The notes under the pieces are model-generated. The model was not told the DNA's origin. It made no database searches and worked only from the letters and a program-made list of their open reading frames with translations. A program made the position numbers and the translations under genes. DNA of 64,000 nt from Betaproteobacteria bacterium HGW-Betaproteobacteria-7 (GTDB lineage Bacteria; Pseudomonadota; Gammaproteobacteria; Burkholderiales; Rhodocyclaceae): the NCBI GenBank assembly GCA_002840765.1, contig PHCE01000005.1:62001-126000 (forward strand), given 5' to 3'. Below, one piece after another: positions 22,371 through 34,630 of the stretch. Numbering within the stretch: the first letter of the stretch is position 1; each line of letters opens with the position of its first letter.

Positions 22371-23282
22371 ATGGCTACACCTACACTTGCTGAAACCCTG
22401 AAATTCGCCAATCTCCAGATGGCGGCCGAAGCGCTGTTTGGATTTGATGCAAACAGAAATCCCAACCAGGCGCCCGGCGACACTGCTTCTACCACAGGGC
22501 ATTCAATCGGCCTAATTCCGATTGGAGTTCTCACCGAAGGTAACCGCCACGCCAGCAAATTCACGCAAACCGAAGCGGAAAAATTTGTTACGCAATGGGC
22601 GGTGGTCGACCACATCTCGAATACACCGACAGGTTTCTCAGGAACTCTGTTTAGAGCCCTTAAGGATGATCCCTCGCAGGGCATTGTCAAAGATCAACTC
22701 GTCCTCACCTTCCGCAGCACTGAATTCATTGACGACGCTGCGCGCGACAATGAAGCGACGAACAAGCTGGAGATCAAGGAGCACGGCTGGGCCTTCGGGC
22801 AGCTGAGCGACATGGAAGCGTGGTACCAGTCGCTGAAAGTCGACGGCGTGTCGTTGTCGCAAAAGCAGTTTTCCGTGCTTGGCTACAGCCTCGCCGGCCA
22901 CCTGGCAACCGCCTTCAACCTGATGCACGGGCTGGACTCCTACGGTGGACAGAAGCTGATCCAGAACGTCGTCACCTTCAACGGTGCCGGCGTCGGCAAG
23001 ATTGGCGACGGCAGTCTGGTGACCACTCAGGTCAAGCTACCCGAGATGATCCAGGCCTTCAGCGCCTTGCGCACGCAGGCAGAAGGGCCGGACGGCTTGA
23101 TCGCTCTCCTCCAGAGCGACCTCGGCCGGGAAACCTATCAGACGCTGAAAACCCAACTCGCTTCCGGCGCCACGCCCGGCGATAGCCATTGGGGCTACAT
23201 CGAAATGAAAATGGCTTTGGTCGCCAGCACGCTGCCCTTCTCAAACGAAGCCGAGGACTACGGCTTGCTGAGCGCGAGCTAA
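22371..23282 (+). pseudogene. N-terminal lipase-like domain of an RTX protein, cut off by RAYT insertion
   Basis: 303 aa. The sequence from MATPTLAETLKFANLQMAAEA through FRSTEFIDDAARDN to the nucleophile elbow GYSLAGHLATAFN (S173) resembles the alpha/beta-hydrolase head of large RTX lipases, which normally run on to C-terminal RTX repeats. Here the elbow is GxSxA rather than GxSxG. The protein stops where the RAYT element begins: the TAA at 23280-23282 is made by the junction of host GCT and element AAAGGGG. No RTX repeats or secretion signal remain downstream, so export is unlikely. Confidence 0.7.
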
Positions 23283-23299
23283 AGGGGTCAGAGACATTT
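23281..23299 (+). repeat. Left REP end of the RAYT element
   Basis: AAAGGGGTCAGAGACATTT. The same 19 bases occur again at 25030-25048 in the truncated copy. Confidence 0.85.
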
Positions 23300-23319
23300 A
23301 GTTTTCTGAACCAATAACC

Positions 23320-24057
23320 ATGCCCCGCCGCCCACGCGTTCTCCTCTCCGGTTACCCGCTGCACATCGTCCAGCGCGGCATCAACCGCGAGCCGTGCTTT
23401 TTCACCGATGAGGATTACCACTGCTACCTCCATTGGCTGGAAGAGTCGGCTCGCGCTTGTGGCTGCGCGATACATGCCTATGCGTTGATGACCAACCATG
23501 TTCATTTGCTGATCACGCCGGAGAAAGACGGCGGGCCTTCGCGGCTCATGCAATCGCTGGGTCGCCGCTACGTGCAATACGCCAACCGCTTCTATCGGCG
23601 TACCGGCAGCCTGTGGGAAGGACGCTACAAATCGAGCGTGGTGCAGGCCGAAAACTATCTGGTGACCTGTCAGCGCTACATCGAACTCAATCCGGTACGA
23701 GCGGGCATGGTCGTCGATCCCGGGCAGTACCGCTGGTCAAGCTATCGCGCCAATGGCCTTGGGGAGGTCGATGCCCGACTCACCCCACACAAGTGCTACC
23801 TGTCGCTTGGCCAGGGCGACGGCGAACGGCAAGCCGCCTACCGGGCGCTATTTCGGCCGGAACTAGAAGCCGAAGCCATCAATGACATCCGCAAGGCCCT
23901 GCAGTCGGGGATGCCCTTGGGCAATGAACGGTTTGCCGAAACGATCTGCGGCAATTTGGGCATACGGCATAACACCGGCAAGCGCGGTCGGCCGAATCGA
24001 GCGGTGGATGAAAAGCGCGCGCTACCGATCACAGAGCAACAGGATTTTGGATTTTGA
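23320..24057 (+). CDS. REP-associated tyrosine transposase (RAYT, Y1_Tnp/TnpA-REP)
   Basis: 245 aa, full length for the family. N-terminal RPRVLLSGYPLHIVQRG, the HUH metal site NHVHLL (H60, H62), and the catalytic tyrosine in CQRYIELNPVRAG (Y120). The C-terminal domain is rich in basic residues. RAYTs nick single-stranded REP hairpins and are thought to spread them. The gene sits inside a pair of REP-like ends, and further REP copies lie at 21303 and 25030, so it has apparently been active here. Confidence 0.92.
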   Translation: MPRRPRVLLSGYPLHIVQRGINREPCFFTDEDYHCYLHWLEESARACGCAIHAYALMTNHVHLLITPEKDGGPSRLMQSLGRRYVQYANRFYRRTGSLWEGRYKSSVVQAENYLVTCQRYIELNPVRAGMVVDPGQYRWSSYRANGLGEVDARLTPHKCYLSLGQGDGERQAAYRALFRPELEAEAINDIRKALQSGMPLGNERFAETICGNLGIRHNTGKRGRPNRAVDEKRALPITEQQDFGF

Positions 24058-24096
24058 GGAGGTCTGAAATGGAAGATGCGATTGAGCGAATACGGG

Positions 24097-24115
24097 AAAT
24101 GACTCTGACCCCTTT
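24097..24115 (-). repeat. Right REP end of the RAYT element
   Basis: AAATGACTCTGACCCCTTT, the inverse of the left end with one mismatch. GGTT follows, as at the solitary copy at 21303. Confidence 0.85.
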
Positions 24116-24118
24116 GGT

Positions 24119-24164
24119 TATGCGAGCAATTGGTCAATTGCTTGAATGGTGGGGGGGCGAATGA
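24119..24164 (+). pseudogene. 3' stub of a gene coupled to the lipoprotein gene
   Basis: Immediately after the RAYT right end the + strand reads (M)RAIGQLLEWWGGE and a TGA that overlaps the lipoprotein ATG (ATGA). The first seven residues match the C-terminus of the glycosyltransferase at 20538, and the DNA is the second copy of the 24-bp repeat (24121-24144). It looks like the last codons of a gene whose body was lost or displaced by the RAYT element. Confidence 0.5.
24121..24144 (+). repeat. 24-bp direct repeat, copy B
   Basis: Exact copy of 21256-21279. Both copies lie next to a REP sequence but on opposite sides of it, which points to recombination or duplication rather than chance. Confidence 0.85.
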
Positions 24165-24970
24165 AGCAAATTCTAGGATTTGCGCTTGCAGCGCTGTTGA
24201 CGCTCACGGCCTGCGACCGTTCGCCAACATTACCCAACCCCGTGGAGTCGAAGGACGGAGTGAGTTACATCCCCATCGACGACACGGCGTTTCTCATTCC
24301 TGAAAAGACGTGGTTGAAGGGGGCGGGGCGAAATTCGACGGATGGGCTGGTGTGCTGCATCGACTTGCACGCGACGATTCCCGATGTGCAGCCATGGAGC
24401 AAGGCGCGTCATGAGGAAATGTACTGGCAGCACGGGCCGGGCAAGAGGCTGGACGTCTATCTGAAAGGCGATAGGCCAGACCAAGTGGAGCGCTTCTACG
24501 ATATTCCGCAGAGCATCTTCTCCGTATCCATTTCTTCGATGGTTGAGGAGCCTAGCGAATTAGCGGCACAAGGGCTACGAAAGTACAGGCAATACTGGCC
24601 AGCCTATTCAGAGAAGGATGCGGAAAGAGGTTTAGCGCAGTTTGGTGCTGCACACGTCGAAAGCCGACGCCGTTCAGCCGGGAAGCCCATGATGGACAGT
24701 GCCTATTACGAACTGCTTGAAGATGGCCGGATGAAGTATTTCATCCGCTGCAACGAAGGCAGTGGCGGCCTCTTTGAAGGCTGCCATCTCTATTTCCCGG
24801 TCTCAAAGACGGTCATCGCCGAAGTGCACTTCGTTGCCGATCATTTGAAGCATGTCGTTTCGATGGCAGACAAATTGAGCGCGAAACTTCAGGAATTCCA
24901 GGCGGCCGGCCTAGCTTACCGGCGTACCCAATCGTCGAACCCAAACGAATCCAAATCAGGGAGCAAATGA
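24161..24970 (+). CDS. Uncharacterised lipoprotein of the RTX region
   Basis: 269 aa from ATG 24161; an ATG 15 nt upstream is in frame but lacks spacing for a signal peptide. Type II signal peptide MKQILGFALAALLTLTAC with lipobox LTAC (Cys18). The mature part is hydrophilic with a GLVCCIDLHA motif and no recognised domain. Position next to a lipase-like RTX gene fits a periplasmic immunity lipoprotein, as known for phospholipase effectors, but this is inference. Followed directly by the start of another broken gene. Confidence 0.6.
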   Translation: MKQILGFALAALLTLTACDRSPTLPNPVESKDGVSYIPIDDTAFLIPEKTWLKGAGRNSTDGLVCCIDLHATIPDVQPWSKARHEEMYWQHGPGKRLDVYLKGDRPDQVERFYDIPQSIFSVSISSMVEEPSELAAQGLRKYRQYWPAYSEKDAERGLAQFGAAHVESRRRSAGKPMMDSAYYELLEDGRMKYFIRCNEGSGGLFEGCHLYFPVSKTVIAEVHFVADHLKHVVSMADKLSAKLQEFQAAGLAYRRTQSSNPNESKSGSK

Positions 24971-24971
24971 C

Positions 24972-25058
24972 ATGGCAACACTGAACATTACGGAAGACGA
25001 ACTGATATCACTCCAGACGAAGACCAGCCAAAGGGGTCAGAGACATTTAGTTTTCTGA
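24972..25058 (+). pseudogene. 5' stub of a gene cut by the second RAYT fragment
   Basis: Starts 1 nt after the lipoprotein stop with MATLNITEDELISLQTKTSQ and then runs into REP sequence (from 25030), stopping at 25056. Only about 19 native residues survive. The start resembles the lipase-like gene start (MATPTLAE), hinting at a second toxin-type gene. Confidence 0.5.
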
Positions 25059-25168
25059 ACCAATAACCATGCCCCGCCACCCACGCGTTCTCCTCTCCGG
25101 TTACCCGCTGCACATCGTTCAGCGCGCCATCAACCGCGAGCCATGTTTTTTCACCGAAGAGGATTACC
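25030..25168 (+). mobile_element. Truncated RAYT copy (left REP end plus first 33 transposase codons)
   Basis: Matches 23281-23419 with about six mismatches in 139 bp, starting at the same REP base. The transposase frame opens at 25069 and breaks after GAGGATTACC, so it is inactive. The break joins sequence that reads as protein on the minus strand. Confidence 0.85.
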
Positions 25169-25238
25169 CTCCGGCAAATCGATGTCCTTAGGGTAAGTAC
25201 CAATGGCCTCACCGCGGCGCGCGGCGAAGAATTGGTCA

Positions 25239-27590
25239 ATGTTGACCTCGCCGCCTCCCGCTCCCCGCCGCCAGACCTGGCTGTGGCTGGCGCCCTACGC
25301 CGCCATCGGCGTTTTCGCCGTCGCCATGCTCCTGGTCACCGCCTTCCTCCAATGGCGCGAACAGGATACGGCGCGTTCGGCCCTGGAAGGCGACATGCAC
25401 TGGGCGGAGCGGACTATCGAGAACCGCCTCAACGCCCACCAGGATTTCCTCAGCGAACTCGGTCGCGAACAGGAGTTCCGCCAGCTCACCTACGAAGCCT
25501 TCCAGGTCAAGTCCAGTCGTTATGTGGCGGACAATCCCGAACTGGATGCAATCATCTGGGTCAGCACTGACGGCAAGGTCGAATGGGTGGCGCCGAATGA
25601 AGCGACGGCGGTATTCGTCGGCGAACAACTGGACGGAGTTCGCCTGAAGGCACTGGAAGAAGCGCTGCGCACGCGCACCCCGGTTTTTTCGCGCGAGTAC
25701 CAGGGCAAACGGCAGGGACCGGCCAACGACCTGATCCTGCCGGTGCAGCAGAGCAGTGCCGATCTCGGCGCCTTCATCGCCCTGCAGTCGTTCGAGCCGC
25801 TGTTGCGTTACACCCTGCCCGCCGGCTTCAATGCCCGCTACGCACTGACCATCGTCGATGCCGACAAGCACGAGTTGTTCAGCAATTCCTCAATCCGCCC
25901 GAGTGACCGACAGATTTCCGGCTCGATCAACCTCGACCTGCCGGGCAACCAGCTCGCCATGCAGATCGTCGCCTACCGCGGCGGCGGCGCCTGGCTGCCC
26001 TTCCTGCCGGCGATCCTGATCGTCGTCCTCACCGGCATCGCCACCGTCACCCTGATCCAGCTGCGCCGCCACGCCCACCACCGGGCCGACACCGAGGAGA
26101 AGCTGCGCGCCGCTTACGCTTTCCGCCAGGCCATGGCGCAATCGATGATCACCGGCCTGCGCGCCATCGATCTGGAAGGCCGCATCACCTTCGTCAACGC
26201 CGCCTTCTGCCGGATGACCGGCTTCGACGAGTCGGAACTACTCGGCGTCGCCCCGCCTTACCCCTACTGGCCAGCCGAGGAATTCAACAAGCTGCAGCAC
26301 AACATCGACCAGGCCCTGGCTGGACAGGCCCCGGGCAGCGGCTTCGAGATGCGCATCATGCGCAAGAGCGGTGAGCGCTTCGACGTCCGCCTCTATTTCT
26401 CGCCGCTGATCGACACCAATGGTGTGCAGATCGGCTGGATGGCCTCGATGAACGACATCACCGAACCGAAGCGGGCGCGCGTCGAACTGGAGCGCGCCCA
26501 TGAGCGCTTCGTCACCGTCATCGATGGTCTTGACTCGGCGGTGCACGTGACCGATGTGCAGACGGGCGAGATTCTCTTCGCCAATCGCGCCTTCCAGAAC
26601 ATCTTCGGCTTCGATACCGTCGGCGCCAACTCCGCCCTGATCACCTCCGCCTGCCGGCCGCTGCCCGAGATGCTGACGCGCGATCCCGGCCAGCTCCGCC
26701 CGGAGGACCTGCCTTGCGAACTGTTCGATGGCGAGCTCCAGCACGCCCTCTCCGGCCACTGGTACCACCTGCACGAGCGCGCCATCCGCTGGGTGGACGG
26801 GCGCACGGTACGCGTCCAGATCGGTGCCGACATCACCGACCGCAAGCACATCGAAGAGGTCACCCTGCAGCAACAGAAACGCCTGGAACAGACCTCGCGC
26901 CTGATCACCATGGGCGAGATGGCCAGTTCGCTGGCCCACGAGCTGAACCAGCCGCTGTCAGCGATCGCCAATTATTGTGCCGGCTGCGTCAAGCGCATGC
27001 AGGGTGGCAACTACCGCATCGACGACCTGCTGGGTGCCATGCAGAAGGCTTCCGAGCAGGCCGAGCGGGCCGGCAAGATCATCCGCCGAATGCGCGACAT
27101 GGTGAAGAAGAGCGATCCGGTGCGCTGGCCGATCGCCCTCCAGGAACTGGTCGACGAGGCCCGCGCCTTCGCCGACATCGAGGCCAAACGTACCGGCACC
27201 AAGATCATCGTCGACATCCCGGACAAGCTGCCCAACATCGTCGTCGACCGCATCATGATCGAGCAGGTGCTGCTCAACCTGATCAAGAATGGCATCGAGG
27301 CGATGAACGATGTACCCTTCGAACGCCGCCGGCTGACCATCAGGGCCGCCGTGGTCGACGAGCGCATGCTCGAGGTATCGGTCATCGACCAGGGTCACGG
27401 CCTCAACGAAGAAGACATGGACCGCATATTTGCCCCCTTCTACACGACCAAACCGGAAGGCATGGGCATCGGCCTGCCGATCTGCCGCTCGATCATCGAA
27501 TTCCACCAGGGTCGGCTGTGGGCCGAATCGCGCCGCGAGAGCGGTACTGTCTTCCGTTTCACCGTTCCGATAGAGGAAAGCGATGAGTGA
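25239..27590 (+). CDS. PAS sensor histidine kinase, DctS-like (second copy)
   Basis: 783 aa from ATG 25239; an in-frame ATG at 25203 lies in sequence that looks like a remnant of another gene. TM1 (LAPYAAIGVFAVAMLLVTAFL) comes first, then a periplasmic Cache-like domain and TM2 (FLPAILIVVLTGIATVTLI). Two PAS units follow (about nt 26110-26470 and 26490-26850). HisKA reads AHELNQPLSAIANY (His codon 26937). HATPase_c has NLIKNGIEAM, DQGHGL and GMGIGLPICRSIIE. Same architecture as the kinase at the left end plus one extra PAS. Overlaps its regulator gene by 8 nt. The native promoter region appears to have been replaced by RAYT debris. Confidence 0.88.
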   Translation: MLTSPPPAPRRQTWLWLAPYAAIGVFAVAMLLVTAFLQWREQDTARSALEGDMHWAERTIENRLNAHQDFLSELGREQEFRQLTYEAFQVKSSRYVADNPELDAIIWVSTDGKVEWVAPNEATAVFVGEQLDGVRLKALEEALRTRTPVFSREYQGKRQGPANDLILPVQQSSADLGAFIALQSFEPLLRYTLPAGFNARYALTIVDADKHELFSNSSIRPSDRQISGSINLDLPGNQLAMQIVAYRGGGAWLPFLPAILIVVLTGIATVTLIQLRRHAHHRADTEEKLRAAYAFRQAMAQSMITGLRAIDLEGRITFVNAAFCRMTGFDESELLGVAPPYPYWPAEEFNKLQHNIDQALAGQAPGSGFEMRIMRKSGERFDVRLYFSPLIDTNGVQIGWMASMNDITEPKRARVELERAHERFVTVIDGLDSAVHVTDVQTGEILFANRAFQNIFGFDTVGANSALITSACRPLPEMLTRDPGQLRPEDLPCELFDGELQHALSGHWYHLHERAIRWVDGRTVRVQIGADITDRKHIEEVTLQQQKRLEQTSRLITMGEMASSLAHELNQPLSAIANYCAGCVKRMQGGNYRIDDLLGAMQKASEQAERAGKIIRRMRDMVKKSDPVRWPIALQELVDEARAFADIEAKRTGTKIIVDIPDKLPNIVVDRIMIEQVLLNLIKNGIEAMNDVPFERRRLTIRAAVVDERMLEVSVIDQGHGLNEEDMDRIFAPFYTTKPEGMGIGLPICRSIIEFHQGRLWAESRRESGTVFRFTVPIEESDE

Positions 27591-28191
27591 CACGACGCAA
27601 ACCATTTTCGTCGTCGACGACGATGAAGCCATGCGCGACTCGATGACCTGGCTGCTCGAAGGCGAGGGTTACCGCATCGCCTGCTTCGAATCCGGCGAAA
27701 GTTACCTGGCCGCCTGGACGCCTGCCATGCGCGGTTGCCTGGTGCTCGACGTGCGCATGCCGGAAATGAGCGGCCTCGAACTGCAGGAGAAGCTCGACGA
27801 CCTCGGTTCACGCCTGCCGATCATTTTCGTCACCGGCCACGGCGACGTACCCATGGCTGTCGGCGCCCTGCAACGCGGCGCCTGCGACTTCATCGAAAAA
27901 CCCTTCCACAACGCCGACCTGCTCTCACGCATCGAGCGCGCCCTCGAACTGGACAGCCAGCTCGCCGCCCGCCGCCAGCGCGACGATGCCATCGCCAACC
28001 GCCTCGAACTGCTGACCCAGCGCGAACGCGAAGTCATGCACCTGGTCGTCGCCGGCAAGCTCAACAAGCAGATCGCCGACAGCCTGGACATCAGCATGAA
28101 GACGGTGGAAGCCCATCGCGCCCGGGTCATGGAAAAGATGGGCGTGCGCACCCTGGCGGAACTAGTCAAGGCGGTGATGACACTAAGTTAG
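27583..28191 (+). CDS. FixJ/DctR-type LuxR-family response regulator (second copy)
   Basis: 202 aa. Receiver with D12-D14, phospho-Asp D56 in VLDVRMPEMSG, T in FVTGHGD and K in IEKPF. LuxR-type HTH in the last 65 residues (LTQREREVMHLVVAGKLNK, ISMKTVEAHRARVMEKM). Clear paralogue of the regulator at 1858. Partner of the kinase it overlaps. Confidence 0.92.
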   Translation: MSDTTQTIFVVDDDEAMRDSMTWLLEGEGYRIACFESGESYLAAWTPAMRGCLVLDVRMPEMSGLELQEKLDDLGSRLPIIFVTGHGDVPMAVGALQRGACDFIEKPFHNADLLSRIERALELDSQLAARRQRDDAIANRLELLTQREREVMHLVVAGKLNKQIADSLDISMKTVEAHRARVMEKMGVRTLAELVKAVMTLS

Positions 28192-28266
28192 ACCAGCGGC
28201 GATGGCGGGCACCGGTGGCTTCCTTCGCCGCCGCCGATATCGCTCATCAGAGAAGGGGCGTAGCAA

Positions 28267-30419
28267 GTGACTCCCGCCCTGACCATCGCTTTCAGCTACG
28301 CGGCCTTCGCCGCCCTGTGGATCCTGCTCTCGGATCGTGCGGTCGGCTGGCTGTTCACCGACCCGGCAATCATCGTCCTCGCCAGCACCGTCAAGGGCTG
28401 GCTATTCGTCTTCGTCACCGCCTGCCTGCTCTACTGGGTGATACGCCGGCGTACGCCGGACGTGGTGGCGCTACCGGCCATCACTGGCGGTCACTTGCGC
28501 ACGCTGGTTGGCCTGCTGGTGGTCACCATCATCGCCCTCACCACTTTCGGCGCCCTGCGCACATTCGGCCACCACCACGACATGGAGGTCGAGCGCCTGC
28601 AGACGATCGCCGAACTGAAAAGCCAGCAGATCGCCAACTGGCTGCTGGAGCGCCACAGCGATGCCGAACTATTGCACGGCAGCCCGTCGATCGCCCGCCA
28701 GTACCAGTTGTGGCGCGACCAGGGCGAGGTAGCCAACGGCGGGCAATTACCAGTCATCCTGGAACAGTTCCGCCAGCGCAGCAAGACCGATGCGCTGCTG
28801 CTGCTCGACCACCAGGGAAAGCTGTTATGGAATTCCGGCAACACGGCCGGGCTGACCGGGGCGCTGCAATTGGCCGTGCGCCAGGCCGCCGCCGATGGCC
28901 AGATCCGCCAAGTGGCCCCGGACGTTGATAGCCTGGGCCACCTGCATCTCGACCTGGTAGTGCCGTTGCCCGGCGTCGGCGAACCGCCGCCACTGATCGT
29001 ACTGCGCAGTGATCCGGCCAGCTGGCTCGATCCGCTATTGGCTAGCTGGCCAGTCCACAGCCAGACCGCAGAATCCCTGCTCTTCCGCCAGGAGGGCGAA
29101 GAGATCGTGTTTATCAATGAGGTGCGGCACCGCCAGGAGAGCGCCGGCAAACTGCGCCTGCCGCTGACCAGCAAGGATCTACTGGCCGCCCGCAGCAGCC
29201 GCGGCGAGAGCCGGCTCGGCGAAGCCGTCAGCGGCATCGACTACCGCGATGCAACAGTGATCGGCGTGGTCCAGGCAATTCCCGGCTCCGACTGGTTCCT
29301 GCTCGCCAAGATCGACCTCGCCGAACTGCACGCCAGCACCGTCAGCGAAGCCGGCTGGATTGTCCTCAGCGGACTGTTCGCGCTGTTCGCCACGCTGGTC
29401 GGCGCGGTGGTTGTGCGCCAGCGGCAACAACTGCTGCTCGCCGAGGCCATCGGTAAATCTCAGGACGAGCGGCTGCAGGCGCTGACCCTGCTCGGCACCA
29501 TTGCCGATGCTTCCGGCGATGCGATCTTCGCCAAGGACCGCGACGGCCGCTACCTGCTGTTCAACCGGGCGGCCGAACACCTATCCGGCAAAGTAGCCGA
29601 GGAAGTCATCGGCCATGACGACCACGTCCTGTTCCCGCCGGCACAGGCGGCACTGGTCATGACTAATGACCGCGACGTGATGCAGCGGCGGTCCCTGGTC
29701 ACCTTTGAAGAACACGTGCAGACGGAAAATGGCGAACGCCTCTTCCTCTCCACCAAGGGACCACTGCGCGACGCCGACGGCCAGATCACCGGCCTCTTCG
29801 GCATTTCCCGCGACATCACCGAGCGCGACCGGGCGGCCGAAGTCCTGCGCCAGAGCGAACAGCGCTTCCAGGACATCGTCACCGCCTCCTCCGACTGGAT
29901 CTGGGAGGCCGATGGCGAGTGGTGCTACACCTATGTCTCGGACAGCGTCGCCAAGCTGCTCGGCTACTCGGCCGACGAACTGCTCGGCAAGACCCTGTTC
30001 GAATTGATGCCGGCCGAAGAAGCGGGGCGCATCCGCAGTTTCCTCAGCTACACCGCCGAACGGCAACTGCCCATCCGCAATCTGGAAACCATCATCCTCA
30101 GCCGCGATGGCAGCCTCTGCCAGGTATTGACCAGCGCCACCCCGATCATCGACAGCCCGGGTCAGCTGCGCGGTTACCGCGGCCTCAACCACGACATCAC
30201 CGACAAGAAGTTCACCGAACTGTTCCTGCGTCAGCAAGCAGAGGAACTCGGCCAGCGCAATCAGGAACTGGAACGCTTCAATCAGGCCATGGTCGGCCGC
30301 GAGATCGACATGATCGAACTGAAAAAGGCGGTCAACGCGCTATCCCGCGAACTCGGCCGCGCACCGCCGCACCGCCTGGATTTCCTCGAGGGTGAAACGC
30401 TGCCGGCCGAGGATCAGCG

Positions 30420-30423
<4 letters not shown>
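28267..30423 (+). CDS. Membrane PAS sensor without kinase or other output domain
   Basis: 718 aa from GTG 28267. N-terminal module [10 protein letters not shown]...VKGWLF with two helices, as in the hybrid kinase at 10251. A third helix (about 80-100) and a periplasmic sensor region of some 250 residues follow, then a further helix ([20 protein letters not shown], about 358). Two PAS/PAC units follow (about 400-520, ending DITERDRA, and 525-645, ending DITDKKF). It ends in a coiled coil ([22 protein letters not shown]). There is no HisKA, HATPase, GGDEF or EAL. ATGA overlap with the downstream hybrid kinase implies it acts as that kinase's co-sensor. Confidence 0.85.
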
Positions 30424-34205
<3,782 letters not shown>

Positions 34206-34222
34206 ACGGGGCGTCTGGCGCC

Positions 34223-34558
34223 TCAGATGGGGATGATGTCGCTGTCGGCGTCGCTGCCGTAATTGCCGGCGTAATGCGTCTGGCCGCGGATTTCCTTGCG
34301 CCGCAGCAGTTTCTCTTGAACCCTGGGCGGCAGATCGGTGAACAGGATGATTTCCTTGGCGATCAGGAGCTCGATCGTATCCTCGATGGCACGTACGAAA
34401 TCGCGGTCAAGTTCGGACAGTTCGTTCCGCCGCCAGCGTTCATGGATGAACTGCAGAGCTTCCGGGTTGTCGGCCGGCAAAGCTTCCTGGGCCATGCCCA
34501 GCGGCATCGGATGTAATTCGCAAATATTGCCGCTGCTGTCTCGTGCCACGTAAAGCAT
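34223..34558 (-). CDS. Small conserved protein of unknown function
   Basis: 111 aa from ATG 34558, fixed by GGAGG 5-6 nt upstream; a longer reading to 34630 has no ribosome site. Begins MLYVARDSSGNICELH and has the central helix FVRAIEDTIELLIAKEIILFTDLPPRVQEKLLRRK. I recall proteobacterial proteins of this type being labelled tryptophan synthase beta-like, a name with no functional basis. No membrane segment or catalytic motif. Same strand as the ankyrin gene 72 bp upstream. Confidence 0.7.
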   Translation of the reverse strand: MLYVARDSSGNICELHPMPLGMAQEALPADNPEALQFIHERWRRNELSELDRDFVRAIEDTIELLIAKEIILFTDLPPRVQEKLLRRKEIRGQTHYAGNYGSDADSDIIPI

Positions 34559-34630
34559 GCCTACCTCCGGAAGATCGTGCGGCAAGTCTGCACCACGGGC
34601 CTGCCGTTGGCAATTGGCTTCGGAGACCAC

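Larger units (their letters stand above)
23281..24115 (+). mobile_element. REP-associated (RAYT) transposon with inverted REP ends
   Basis: Left end AAAGGGGTCAGAGACATTT (23281-23299) and right end at 24097-24115 are inverted copies with one mismatch. They flank a complete Y1-type transposase gene. Inserted into the lipase-like gene. Confidence 0.85.

Noticed and set aside
34559-34630. Longer start for the 111-aa conserved protein
   Set aside because: A clear GGAGG precedes ATG 34558. The upstream part has no ribosome site.
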